Source: Tomocerus qinae (taxonomy: Eukaryota > Arthropoda > Collembola > Entomobryomorpha > Tomoceridae). From it: a stretch of DNA of 64,000 nt. Made by a program: the position numbers and the translations under genes. The notes under the pieces were generated by a model. The model saw only the letters and a list, made by a program, of their open reading frames with translations, was not told where the DNA came from and made no database searches. Positions 39,664 through 54,600 of the stretch are shown in pieces; position 1 is the first letter of the stretch; every line of letters begins with the position of its first letter. The stretch covers positions 19,096,001-19,160,000 of the forward strand of contig CM034548.1 of NCBI GenBank assembly GCA_020055645.1, in the 5' to 3' direction.

Positions 39664-42600
39664 TCAAGGAGGAAAAACACGAAGCGTTCGCAGAAGTGCA
39701 CTAAGATCCGCAGCCAACAAAGTTGCCCTTTCCATCAGAGGCCCCATCGAGCAGTCCGCCTTGTCCGAAGACTTTTGAACGAGAATCTGAGCGGCTGCTT
39801 GAACATTCAGCCGAAAGGCGTGGGCCACAGCACGAACTCGGATCAGCAAGTTCTGTGTCTGCAGGGGCGTCGTCGTATAGTGGACCACGTCCTCGCTGAT
39901 CTCGGTCATCTTCTCCAGCACCGTCACGCAGTTGTCCAGTCTCTCCTTCAGAATGGGAATGTCCACTTGGATCTGGCCGTTTCCGTGGTTGTTCCCCGAC
40001 GGCGTTCTTATCACTTTGCAATCCTCCGTCACGTACTTGACGAACATCTTCGAAGAACTGACTAGGTTTCGGGCCTGCACAGCCAGAGCCTCCTTCGATC
40101 CCTGGAATTTATCTTCGTTCATGTAGATCCCTCCTCCAGCAGCGTGTGCAGCTCCACATTGCTCGATTATCTCCTCCAGACGCTGGACCACGCCGCTCAG
40201 AATATCGTCCACCGTTCCGTAAGCTATCATGCACTGCTTTTCGTCAAGCGCCACTCCGTAGCGATCTTGGATGGAATGGTAGCTACGTCTCTGCAATTAC
40301 ATTCATAACAAAAACTATTATAGCTGCGTATTTACCTAAAAATTTACTTTTTAAAATTTAACCCCAGGTGAATGTCAGTTGCAATTATAAAAATTATGTA
40401 CAAATTGATTTGACTTTAACCGACTTACTGTGTCAATAGTTGAAAGAAGCTTTTCGTGGTTGTACTCATTGAGACTGCAATTATCCTTTAAGCTACCATT
40501 CATGATTATGTGACCATTCGGAAGAGTTCCTCCTCTGTCCGCAGATAATTTTTGATATGATCCTCCTCTATTCGTACTACTGCTGCCATAATTTCCATTA
40601 CTGATATGTCCCTCAATGATTTGTTTCCGGTTTTCAGAGTCTGAAGTTCCGTTTGAACTTGGACTGTATGATTTTGAAGCAGTCGACAACGACGGTGACC
40701 CATTCGGATCTGATATAGGTGCCTTTTTATCTTCCATTAGCTTTACACGGGAAAATACAGGAGAACACTAGAAACCATCAAGAAAACAAGTTTATTAACC
40801 ATTGTAACGCCATTGTAACCATTGTATCATTCCGATAATATTATGTTTCTAAATGACACACAAGTACAATAAGGGTATTTGTCATTTCTCTCGTAACCTT
40901 ATATCTGATAAATACTAGCCTTGGTTGTTATCATAAAAAGTGTTAGTATAAAAAATATTTTTTCAGAGATTTTCAAGTAGATTGACACAGAAGGTATTTT
41001 TTACACGTGCAGTGTGGTATATCTTTGTGATTCTAAGGTGAGTTGTATAAGTATTAGCGTGGGATATAGGTAGGTATGTATGTAATTACAGCTCAGTAAA
41101 TATTGATCTGATTGGGTATACAGAGATTTGTCAGAGAGTAGAGATTGGAGGAAAGTGTGTTGGGATTGCAGGTAAGTGTGCTATGTTGACTTTGGGGAAC
41201 AGATTGAACTGACCTCATAGGATGACAGGGAATGTCTGCTATTGACAGGTATTGTGTGTATCTCGTCTTCGTCTGCCGGTTTCACAGTGGAGCAGCTGGC
41301 AGAGGAGTCCAAAGAGTCTTCGGAAGAAGTTCTGCCAGATCCGATGCGGCTAGACAATTCCTCGCTGGATGTGGAAAGGGAACAACTTTCCCTGTTAACG
41401 GCCACTTCCTTGAATTGCAGCATCTACGAGGATAGATTTTAAAAGAATTTTAGTAAGATTGCATAGAGCGTTGTAAAGTGAAGGATCATTTTATCTCAAA
41501 TTGCTCTCATTCTTCTCTGTAAGAGAGAAAAGGACGGGAGAAAGATTCAATGAGCACCAACCTCGTTACTTTCATTGAGTCTCAGGTCTGAAGGCAAGTT
41601 GGCCATAAACTGCTTCACTCTCCTCTCTGACAGCTGCTGCTGAGCTGAATTTTTCACAGTCCCTTTCCCATCGTTTGCATCACCATCTCGAAAAGTATTT
41701 GTACAGTTTCTTGACGATGGTTCTGTTGTTGACGGAGTCATTCCTAGAAAAATAGCCCTTCGTTGCGCAATTGTGAGTTTAGAAGACGGCTGTGAATCGT
41801 CAACAGTTGTGCTTTCTGCTTTGGAATGTAATTCTTCGCTCCTGCACAAACCCATCACATAATCATATTTATTGAATAACTCACCACTTCTTCAAACTCA
41901 TCTGCAATGCAAATCTACATCTCCCATTACGCACAATCTCCAAATAAAACTATCTTATCTAACTGCTATTTAAATGCCCATGAAATAATAATGTCTGTCT
42001 ACGATTTTATATCTGCATTTAAATATGTCCCAAGCAAACCCTTTCCCACATTTTGACCCATAAGATTTATTGCAGTGACTTTAATGGGCGGACCAGAAGT
42101 ATTTATTTGCAAAATCATCAAGTATTATACATCAACTATATCTACCTTCCCCTTATATAAACCATTCCATCCAAGGACAGATATAAACGTCTTTTTTATC
42201 CATTTGAGATAAAATCAGGTTAGGAGGGGAATCGTTTAGAAATCCTTTGATCCCGTTTGTCTCCCGATAATTAAATGCTGATTAAATCACACACCAAAAC
42301 CATTTCTCCTATTACCCATATACTAAAGCTTAGAAACTATAGGTGAGGTTATCGTACTTGAAATTGGAGGTAGCAGTGGTGGGAGGTGGTGGAGGTTCTC
42401 TGGTCGTTTCTGTGCCATTACTCCTGAGCTGATACTGGAGAAGAGCAATTCGTGGGGATATTTTAGCATCTGTTAAGGACTTGAGTTGTTCGTTGGATAT
42501 TTTCTCGCTGGAAGATCCATTGGGTGGAGGTGGGATAATTAAGGAGGAGATGTCACTAGAAAATTGTGCATTGTTGGATGGATTGTCATTCTGGGAAGGT

Positions 42601-45600
42601 TGTGGCGGCGGAGGCATTGTGGTCATCGAGATGAAGTCATCAATATCCTGGTCCATCCAAACGTTTCCCTCGCCCTCCGCCCCACAACTCCCATCGTCCA
42701 ACATCGTTAAGCAGGAGACAGACAAGAAGTCATCTCTCTCCGACTCGTTGGCGGACATATCATTTGAATTTGTATGGAAATTCATATCCCAAAACTCGTG
42801 CATTCCATAAAGAGATTTGGCCATCTCTTCCTTTGCCAACTTCATTTCGATTAGCTCTGTCTCGAAACTTATTCTGTCGGCAAACGGTGTCGGTGGGGTG
42901 CTCAGTGGGTTTGGTAGTCCTTTATATCCCTCCTGCAATAAGAAAAACGGAATATTTTATGGCCATTAAGGGCATTATGTGGATCATCGTTTTAGCATTT
43001 ATCGACCAAGGAATGCGACTACAGAACAAAGAAATAGAGTTGCGTGTGTATTTACCTCTTCTGGTGTCAGTGGTGGTGGGATCATAGTCAAGTCAATGAT
43101 GTCTGGATCCAGATAAAGTGTACCTTCAGCGAAATTACATGGGAATCCTGAATTCTCATCCTGAAGCTTCCGAAGGATTTCCTGTAATGCAGATGAACAA
43201 TCATTTCATGTACTTTCTATCCACTTGCTCCATTACCTTCCCTATCTCTCCATCTCCCTCTACTTATCCCTATGTCACTTGACTTTACTTACCACTACTA
43301 CTCCCATTATTTCCTCTATCTACCTATCTACCCAAAGAACATCCTGTTTCTATCTTAATATTATGTCTATCACACTACTTATACCCTATTTATTATATTT
43401 AATATTACAATAATATATTTTATTATTATTCCGTGTTACTATTATGCATATCGTGCATAATAGACATGCATCTATATCATAATAATCGTGCTACTACTAC
43501 AATCAACACTGAAATGGTGAGAGTGATTGTTGTGAGAGTGTGAGAAGGAGTTGACAGGTTATATCGTCCGCCACTCTCTCTCTCTCCCATCTACTTAGGA
43601 GTTGTGATAGCTTTACCACGTAACCCACTAACTTAGTTTTGCATAGTTTTGTGTACCAAACACAAAAGTGTCCCACCGCACTACTGACTGCGACTGAAAT
43701 GTCTAACGAACTTCTGTGCCAGTGTGACTTGACTGGATCTATCTGTTCTTATATCACAGATCTATCTATAGATATCCAATGTAAATTGAATAAACGGAGA
43801 AGTTTAACCTGCAAGAACACTCTGTGCATGCACAATGCGGGGACTCTAGCTGTGAGATCTTCAGTATTCTGCTCCAGTGCTATTGCACTAGCTATAGGAG
43901 GGATGTCCCTATTTAGGTGAGATATTTGTTTTTAGAGCACGTATTAGAGGAACATACCTGAATCTCCTGATTTCGAAAGGATCCGTTTGGAAAGGTATCA
44001 GGACTGTGTAACCCAAAACTGGAATCACTCGCTTTAAGTAAAGGTCGGACGACAGTTCGCCGAGATGGGCTTTCTGTCGGCGTATTAATCGAGTCCGTGT
44101 CGCTTTCTGATGGTTCCGTTTCTCCTATTGTCATTGCTTTAATTTGCTCGACTGCTATATTGACGGCTTCAGACAATTCACGATCGCTCTAATCATCCAG
44201 TCACCCAATTAACAATTGTTCACAGTCAATGGATCACTTTCCTTTATACCAACTCAAAAACTGTACTAAATGCAAAATGTACACTGTGGCATAAAAATAT
44301 CTACTAGCTATTAGAACTACTACTACTAGAAAGTACAACCTATACTGTTTACTGCATCTACTAGAGTCTACGTTAGCTACATGCATATACTACTAATAAA
44401 TGTAGTTAGTTCCATGCAAGATATGAATGGGTTTAAGATCCCCGAGAAAGATAGGAGAAAGTATTTAATGAGATGAAAGGAAATAAGAAAATCTGGTCCC
44501 CGTAAGATAGGATATATAGGTAAGTAGTAATTAATAATGAATAATGTGGAGCACCTCTATAGTAGTATTAAGTAGCTTATTATTAGTAGAAGGATTTACC
44601 TGTGTGAGGAGAAGTAAAGAGTCGCTGTGTCGGAATTGCGTAAAATTACTAAGGGGTGCTAAAGTAGAACTGGAGATATCTGAGTCAGTCTGCGAAAGGC
44701 TTGAGCGTAAAGAGCCCGTTTCAAAGCTCTCCTGGTCCGATAGGTAATTCTCAGCGTCTTCGACTAATTGCTTCATCTCAGCAACCCTTTTCAATGCCCG
44801 CTGAAATAAAGGTAGGATAGATTAATAGTAACAGCAGGATGGAAGGCTCCTCCCTCCTCTCGGAAAACAATCGGCGTAGAATAATGAAGTGAAAAGAGAT
44901 TTCGTACCTCGTCATTCATAATTACATGAGTTCTCTCTTTTCCGCCGAGTGTCTCGCTGTCATTTTTAGGGAGACTTCCCGCGGAGGTGATAGACTGCAT
45001 GTCGAGGCCCATAGCTGTGTCCACGACCCTTTTGTTGGCTCTGGGAGAGTGAGACGGGGAATTCGGGAGATGATTGTTGTAAGGACTCGTGTCGGATGAA
45101 CTCTGTTTGCCAGCAGCGCCAAAAGCTTGTCTGCGCACTCCGGGACTCCCGGTTGGATGGGGGACATTCATGTTACTGGCCGACCTACAAGTTTAACATG
45201 TTCTGTCACTCTTTGTCTCTCCAAATCGTTTCACTTTATTTTAACCTCAAACTATCCATTTTACATACATTGGATTACATTTCCAAGTAATGGGCTCTCG
45301 GAAAATGCGAAAGTTTACCAGATAGTCGTTTACATAGAAGCCTCATAAAAGTTTTAACATCTCTGCCCACTTTTATCCGAACTTCCTCTCTCCTCCCATT
45401 CAACGGCAGTCAGTAATCCCCACAGAAAAAGTGCCTCACTTAACTTACCTCGCATTTGCTTAAGTAAGTACCCAAACAATAAGATTTATAGTAATCATTC
45501 CAGCTGTCAGAGTTTGGCTTACATTTTATTCATATTTCTGTCGACTGTGCAGGACAGGTCTTTGCAACTCTGGGTTGGGTTGGCTGCTGGGGAGCCAGTA

Positions 45601-48600
45601 GAAGAGATCATAATTTCGTTTCCTGTCAACTTTGTTTGATCGACGTCTGTCGTGGAGTTATGGAATGGTGGAGATAATGTCAAGTCTATCAGTTGGCAAC
45701 AGTTTTCTTTGCCAACTTTTTGAACGGAAGATTTGTAGCTCCAGTTACAAGGCTGCACAATGTGTTGACCCATATAAGGAGGAGCTGGAAGCAATAAGAG
45801 AATCCAGTCATCATCAAAACATTTCCTATTCCTACTAGATACTACTATACCCAGATTTGGAGTAATAAAGTAGGTGAGGCATACTCACATTACACAAACT
45901 ACTCTGCCACTTTTTCCCTTTTAAATTACGTAAGATGTGTTAACTTTTTTGTTGGTGTACATATGGACATGAGAGTACAAGGGATTTACTATGTACATAA
46001 ATACACGACATAACAACAGATCTAACTAAGGCTACTCTTTCCGAGAAAAACAGAATTCTACAGCCAGAGAGTACATAAAAAGCAAGTCTTACCGATAATA
46101 CTTTGAGAACTGAGACCTGAGACTTTATGGACTAGCAATGGCTGGCCAGTAAATAAAAAGTAATAGCCTTTTAGCACCAAAGCAAGTTCTTCAGCATCCT
46201 TTTCTTCCAGGCCGAACACAATGCTCTGGAGTGTAATAAAAATGCATGTAGTAAAAAGCAATTTACTCATATATTTTATATGCAATGGCTGTAAGTCTGT
46301 TCACTTACTTCTCTGTCAGGATCCTTCACTTTGATGTGCACATGACAGGAAAGGTCATCCACTCGACTAACTTCTACTGAGATTAGGCTTTCAATTTCAC
46401 ATACTGGTAGCGGCTGAATGACAAAAAATCCCAACATAAATTCCCGTGCTACACAAACTATTAGTGCCTCGGACAATAAGTAACTAACAGCACTACGCCC
46501 AGATAAACACAATCTCCTCCGTGGGATCCCACTCAACATTCGACACATGGCTTAACACAAACTTTTCTTTATTGCCCACTTATTGTTTTAGAATTCTTAG
46601 AATTACTACCTAATTACGTCATTTAACATAAACAAACTTCACTTACGACACTGTTCCGAGCGTTGCTGATACGACTCAGACCGTATTTAGGACTCACCAA
46701 CAGGACACACTCCGTGGGGGAATCCTACAACAAAACATTCATTTATCTCATCCATGGTCTCGGGATTACTTTCACGCTTCTACTATAACTTTCAAGCATT
46801 TCGTCACTTCCACTATACACGCTACTCTCCCATTCCAAAATTGTTGCAACAATAAAAATCCATACTTTTTCAACGATTACGTCAGAAAAGCTTGCAAATG
46901 TTCATTTTTCAAACAGGTACAAGCTACTATGAGTATTTACCAATTGAGACATCAAATTTACGAGACAAATGAAACATTGGTGGCCCAAATTTAAAAAAAT
47001 CCCTTTTACCAACTGAAAATGGTTTTCAGGCATGCATTTGCCAATTGCAGTTCCCTGTCTTCTTGACATTGGCGAATTATGCATAAATCATTTAGATGCC
47101 CAACCTACATACATAACTACGACATTGCTTTATTGGGTAGCATTCAATGTAAGTTAGTGGCTACATGCAGGAACTTCCCGTGCGTGTTACTTTGAAGTAG
47201 CTCAATCAAGGCTAATCACCATTTTGTACTTACTAATGTAGGATTGTAGATTAGCACACCTTATTATGGAATGTATGTCAAGCAAGAAAAAGGAGTGGTA
47301 GGTAAGTGTTAAGGTACCTGTAAATTTGTAGCAAAACATTTGGCACCATAAGAAGGCAATTCACCGATGATTCTCAGATAGTGAAGCTTAGCCTGTAATG
47401 AGTTAAGTTGCTTTTGACCAGCTGGAACCAGCCTGCAATGAAATCCAGAGTTTTATTTTAATTTAATTACCCAGAATTGAATAGGAACTGGACCAGACAA
47501 GAAAAATTCTAATTAAGTTTAACATTTGTATAGTTGGAATTGAATGGATGCTACACATTCCGTTCATAAGTAATGGAAGAACGAACCCAGCGTTTGACTT
47601 GAGAAAGTGCTGCAGTAATTTCCGAAGCTCTTTTCTTTTCATCGTCTCAACTAAGGAGAAAGGGACAAAACGCTCGAGGCCAAACTCCTTCCTGGAAAAA
47701 CAAACTTTCATTTATTTCCGTTTGCAATTCTAGAAGTTATGGGGAATTGTGTGTATTTATGTCATTTTGTGGAACAACAGGATATCTATCATATTACTTT
47801 GATCGCACTTTGAAACTGTTAACAAATGCGAGGCCTGTTCGCCCAGCCTAGCATGCAGTCCATTGTGTACCGAGTTTTGATTGTGCACGGCCGTAATTAA
47901 TGTACTACTCCGACTATTTATTTACTCTCCCACTTCTGATTTAATATTTTGTGATTTATTACCCTTGTGCAAGTCATGGCTTCTATCTTGTGTACAGTAT
48001 GTATATCATAATAAAACTTTATAAACTAATAGTAGTGTAAGTAGGTACTCTTGTGTCAGCGTCTTAATTGATCGAATTTACATAAGTATATTCTGCGATC
48101 ATAATGTTTCGTGCTCATAAGTAGTAAATAAAGGAAAAGTCGAATGGTCGCTTACTCAATGGCTTTGATGGAAAACTTCCCTGAGCTGTTATTAGACAAG
48201 GCGTGCTGATGAATGTGCAAGGCAGCTAGTCGAAGTGCTATGTCATATTTCAGCTCCGGTGCAAAACGCTCGTGTACCACATCGTTGCAGCACTGAAAAA
48301 TTTATTTAAAGGGATCACTTAAATCAATAAAGCATTACTGAATTAGGAGGAGAAGGGGAGGGGACATTCCTCTCGTGATAATTTAACTTTAGTCTATTTC
48401 ACGGCTGTGGTGGAGAAAGTTGAGTGAAAGTAGCGCTTTCTCCCAGCGATGAAAAGTTGAAAGAATTTCTGTCTCTAATCAAAAGAGGTGGAATCAATTT
48501 TGTCTTTGTAGCACGAGCAGCAATGGCAAATGAAAGTACCTGGGAATAAAGATACTCGAAGGCTATAGGGTCTTTCCTCAGAAGCTCGCAGGAATCCCTT

Positions 48601-51600
48601 GGGACGAAAGTAACACGAAAAAGACAGCGAAGATGATGGGCCCCGGGTTGTGCAGCAATCTGCCAACATTTCACTTTACATTATAACTCTGGCTAATGTT
48701 CTATTCATCAGTTCTCTGTCTCTATTCAGATGTGTGTGCGTCCTTATGCACAACTAATACATATTTATATTATAATATATATATATATCTTATGTACGTA
48801 TATACTACCACATTCCTACTTCTATTACTAATACTACTAAACTGTCTCAATAATTTTACGACGACGACGACGACCCTCCTTACTTTACTTACATTCATAA
48901 TGTGCGGAGGGAAGAAATCATTTCCAAGACTCCCAATAAATCATATTATATTATAGTCTATTAAATAGTACATAGTAATACACAGAAAGTCTATTGATTG
49001 AAAAAGCTGCTGTGTGACTAGTAATATAATATTAAGGTAGACTATATAGTTAATGGGATTACTAACCTTGCAAAGAGAGTCGTCAGGATCCAGAATAGTC
49101 AGTTTGTTGCGTCGCAAGCTTTTCACGTGCTCCACCACAAGAGCAAAGTGCTGGACACAACGGACGGTTAATTTTTGTTGCAAAGACTCCAGAACGTCTC
49201 GGACGGTAGTGTTTCCATCATACTTGAAACTCTTCGTTTGTCCATTCTCAAGGAAAACCTATTTTTGTCAATTCAGGCTCTATTAGCTAGAATGATCAAG
49301 AGCCTCCATAAAATACTATTGTGTCACAACCACATTTTTCCTTCTTCGTCTTACTTTACGACCTATATACAAGTGTCTCTTTCTTGTTACTCACCGTAAT
49401 TCTTCCGATGGTTCCTACACCCACTAAATTATTCACTTTTGATGAATAATTCCCATCTACTCTATTCCTACCTCCCAAAATAATGCCAAGACATATGTTT
49501 AACCGTATAATAACTATTTAATGGAGCTTCTAAGACCTAAATAGTATTTCCAATGGGACCTAAAAACAATTGCACTCCTAGAAAAAATACATAAAAATGT
49601 CAAACACCCGACTTTCATTGTAACTACTTCCAAGAGCTCAGCTTTGCATGACTATTCCAAATTTCTCGAGGATATTTATTATTATTCTCTATCGATAAGT
49701 GGAAATAGAAGTTTATTCAATGCCTTACAATATAAAATCCACAAAACTTTAGAATATTAATTGTAATTGTTACAATTTTTTTAAATAAATGCTTTGGAGG
49801 TATAAATAGTTTGAAATTAATCTTGTTTTAGTAATTAATCCTTGAATGAGGAATTTAAAGACGTTAAATCTCTGGTGGGAATGCAATAGAAGAAAAACGG
49901 TGGCTATAATAAAGGATGAATGAGAGCAATGAGCGGCTATAAAAGGAAATTAAGAACCCCCGCTGATAGAATAAGCACTGTTGCTATTATTGCGATAGAA
50001 CTGGCTGATTAGGCTGAGGACAGAGTGATAGCAATTCCATTGCATTGTAGTCGGGAGTTATTGTTAAGTTGGTAGCTCTCAAGTTGGTATGATTGTGACT
50101 GATTGTGAGTTTATAGTGGCCAATCTATTGATTCATAAGCATGGTCACTGGTTTACGTTTAGTTCTCTTTTAGATTCTTTTCTTATTTCATTATACTTGT
50201 GGTAGGTACATAATAAATTAAGTAGGAGGCCATTTCATAGGATAGGACAGTTTCTTAAGGTATTGTTCGCAGAACAAAAGAATGGAAAGGACGCTGATGA
50301 TGTCGATAGCCATGCAATGCGAGAGAACCTTCAATTTAGGTCCATACCTTTCTCTCAACCTTTAATACGACGTTTACGCTCTGTAGTTTTCTTTCTCTAA
50401 AGGATTTCTTTAGTGCACTTATATTGTCATTAAATGTATCTCTATCCTCGTACTTGGCTTGTATTTCTGTTATTTTACGAGCTACATTTTATTTCTTACC
50501 TTAAGCACATTCGGCATAAGAGGAACATACGATTCTCCTGTACTGGAACCTTCACCGCCAATATTTTCACCACCGACATTGTTTATTGCAGAACCCTATC
50601 AAATACAACATTACTTGCATTACATAAAGTGAGCATCTGCATCAAGATTCCTCAGAAACACAAACAAAATTGCAATATTTTGTTCAAAGGCCACGTTCGT
50701 CACTAAACTTTGTATTTAGAACTTTCTCTCCGTCTTTCTCCGTAAACAGTTGTTAAAAATATAAATAGAAAAAGCAATTTGGCAAGAGACACGTATGATT
50801 TGTATTTTATAGATGCAGAGTTATTGCATATTGGCAAATCCATCAAAGCCAAAGTTACATCTGCTCATTCTGTGAAAGAATTTTTTCCAAAATAAATATG
50901 AAAGCTCAACGGAGGAAAAAACCAATTTGATTAATCTATGGTTACATTATACATCCAAGTATATACATAATATTGGAAATCCGAAATAAAAGTTGAGTAA
51001 AGTGTAAGCAGTAACTTTTGACTTGTATATAATGGAAGTTTCAGTTGAGCAGAGCGAGTATTTGTATCATTTTAATGCGTCTATATATACTTGAGTAGAT
51101 AAGATAACTGGCTTTTAGGGTGAATGGAAGTTTGTGTATATATTATTGGTAGGCACTTAGGAAGCTAGTCTCACTTATTAGCAACATTAGATCTGACAAT
51201 GAGTGCTTTTCTAAGATAGTTTAAAAGCTTAAATATAAGAGCCCCTTGGGTGCAGAAACTTACCACGAATAACGAGGGTCCATTAATTATAACGCCTTCG
51301 GCAAAACGAACGCGAGACGGATTCGACTTTAGCTTGGCCTTCTTTGCTGCACTCAGTAAAGCTGACTTTCTCGAAGACTAAAGTAACGGGAGAAAATAAT
51401 AGAAAGCAATGAGATAAAGAAAGGAACAATTGAAAAGTTGAATTTCACAGAAACATTGACAGACGAGGGAGTTCAGGATTCAGCAGTCGTACTTTCACTA
51501 CTAGAGCCTCCGGCCTGCTGAATCGCTGACGTAAGAATTACTCTGATAATTCCTAATGTATTACTTACAATTAAGTACAACTTAAGAGTTGATCTTACGT

Positions 51601-54600
51601 TGTCTAATGGAGGTTGGCAAACTGTGAGTCGAACGGTCTCCTGGCACGAGCGAACCAATTTAATGACATGCTCTCGAGGTGCCTTTCTAACGTCCTCTCC
51701 ATTTATCATCCATATTTGGTCACCCGGTAAAAGTTTGTCTACACTCGGACCTCCTTCGGTGACGAATCTACTCATTATTAACAAATTATACTAAAGTACA
51801 TTTTCAACATTTCACCCAAAAGAATCAATTATATTTTTACTACCTAACTATCACAGGCTTCTCAGATCCTGCTACGAATCCAAAGCCAAGTTCAGAATGA
51901 CGACCCAGCACAATTTCTCGAGGCTGCGGAGATTCATCCTGAACTCCCTTCCGAGGATCTTCGTAAGTCGTAGTTTTATTTACATGACTGTAAAGAGTTG
52001 GTCAAAATTAAGTAATACGAATTTATGATTGTGCATTGCACTGAACAAGTTCCTCTGTAAGTTTTGTAAAAATGGATTTTCATTAGAGGATGCGGGCTGA
52101 ACCGTTAAATTTCATTAGGGAAAAATGTTAAGTTCTTACTACATCTCTAAGAAATGCTTCCTGTTCAATATTTAAATTTCTAGAAAGTTTCTGTACTAAA
52201 ATGGCTATAAGTGATTGCACATTGTATCCCTAAGGAATATCTGAAAGAGTTTAGTAATAAAAGTAGAAATCTGGTTACTTTAAATAGACGAAGAAGTACA
52301 GTAATTATTGGAGTATCAACGTAAAAGTATATGACCGTATATTTTAATAGAGTCACAGTCTTACTTAATAAAATATTCTCGTCCATTTGTGTCATATGCA
52401 ATTTCCCATCCATAAGGAACTCCGGAGGAGTGGGAAGTATCCCATTCGGAAGGAGGTGGAACCCAGGAAGACGTTTGATTTCTTCGACTATGTGAATATT
52501 ACAAAAAATTCTGCTTAGAGCATCTTTCTTTTCTCTTTGATGGTGGTTTAATTAAAGTGGAGGAGCTCAAAGCATACTTTAATTAAAATTTTCACGGGCA
52601 GTCTGTTCGCGAGTTCACGGCAAATACTTTTAAGCAAAGTGAGGGAGGGAGGGCTACGTACAAGAATGCCAAGAATTGAGATAGAAACAGTCAAGCTCAA
52701 GAAGGTACTATTTATTTGCTGTTATTAAGATGATTTGGTCGCTTATGAATGTACAGAAAGAAAAGATTTCATCTAAAGTACATAATGTGATTAATTTATT
52801 ATTTACAGTCTGCAAAATTCTTCTTTCAAGATGAATCTTATCGCTCGAGCTAGGCACTTAGTAAAAGCCGTCTATTCGACTCCACTCGCTTCACATCTTG
52901 CTAAATAGATAAAATTATTCCCTCCCTTCTGTTCAAGCGCAATATGCATACACGTCAACTTTCATTTCTACCCATTTTTCTAGTATCTACTGCTTCTTTT
53001 CAGTTTCTACTTGACTCGATACTCGCAAAAATAACACACTTTTTCTACATTTTACATATGTACCTAGTCATTTCTTGCTCCAATTATCAATTGGGAACCT
53101 GTTTTCAATGGAGTCTTACACAATGCTTTGTCAAATCTCTTCTACTATTATTTCCCAAGAGGTAAACATATAAATATGTTAATACTTTACAAACTTTTAT
53201 AAATTTCGTTAATTTCCAGCTCTTTTCTTCTTTCAAACAAAGCCTTTTCTGCTATAGGGAATCGAAAAATAATGTAAATCAATGCGAGAAAACATTCCAT
53301 TGTTCTCGCTCCTCTTTTGGCATGGTGCCTAAGATAACGCCAAGTAGCTAATTGATATTTTTCACACAAAAGCTCTACTAACAATGAGATCATATGGTTC
53401 AACCGATCAGAGAGAGACTGCAATTATTTTCACTTTCAACATTTATAAGTCTTACCTTTTAAAATGCAGATAGATACGGACTTTCAAAAGAACTAATCTA
53501 ATTTTAACGATAACTATGTAAATAGTTAATTCCTTTTATCACCGAACAACGTTATCCCATGAAATGGAAAGTACGCTTAGGTAACTTATAATTATAATCA
53601 CAACGGTAGCACCCGTTTTTCTTCAATTAGTATTAGTGGTATCCTATAATACTACTAGACTATACTTCCAAAGTTGCAAATCTCAATACATTTCATCAAC
53701 CGTTCTGATTAAAAACACATTTGGGATTTCAAGCAAGACTTGACACATTGTATTTGTCCTGGGAGCTGTAGACGGGCCTAACTTTGTACAAAGATGAGGA
53801 TAAAAGATACCAAATTCGTAGAATTCTTTTCTCCTCGTAGTAGAATCCAATTTTCCAAAATGTAATTTTAAAGGTTTAGAATTTGGGATCATTTGGCAAT
53901 ATAGCAAAAATGCATTCAACAAATATTCATTCCTCTACTATGTAGATTACAGATTTCCTATCTTAAAAGCCAGCCAAAAATCAGAAAATTGAAGACCGAC
54001 CGAATTTTTCCCTAGTTCACCTTTTTCGACCTTTCAAATATCGGATCGAGTCATGGCGATAATATATTGTAAGCTGTTAAATTGCATCTTAATAGGAAAA
54101 CCTCTCATATGAAAAAATTAAAAAAATTATATTGTAAAATATAATTTTTATTATTATTATATAGTAATAAAATTGTCTAAATGTTAACGGCACAAAAATA
54201 TACCCCTCTGAAAGTGTCAAAATTGTAGGTTTATGGATTGACTCTGAGTTAAAAATGGATGAACATATAAATAAGATGACAATAAAGTGTTATGGTATTA
54301 TTTTCTCTCTTTTTCCCTATCAATATATGTTTAATGTTATGAATAGGATTCTTATAATGAGTATGTATGTATTGTCAATAGTCAGGTATATGGTAGTTGT
54401 ATGGGGTACGGCAGACAAAATACATATAGACTGTGTAGATCGTGTTGTAAGAACAGCAGGTAGATTTGTATTGTCTAAACGTAAATATGATTCTGTGAAA
54501 CTTCAAATAACCCACGAACTAAAGTGGCTATTTCCTAATTACCTGTACAAATTTGAATTACTGAAACTAGTATATACAATTAAAAATGACATTTGTCCAC

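Noticed and set aside
39592-40065. Plus-strand open frame of 157 codons
   Set aside because: It is the antisense shadow of the last FRMPD4-like exon, which is in phase and homologous on the other strand.
43639-43920. Plus-strand open frame of 93 codons inside intron 18 of the FRMPD4-like gene
   Set aside because: Antisense to a real gene, no splice context and no family resemblance.
51473-51540. Possible extra FRMPD4-like exon with Ser-rich sequence after the PDZ domain
   Set aside because: The PDZ exon joins directly and in phase to 51377-51264, matching vertebrate FRMPD4, so this segment reads as intron.
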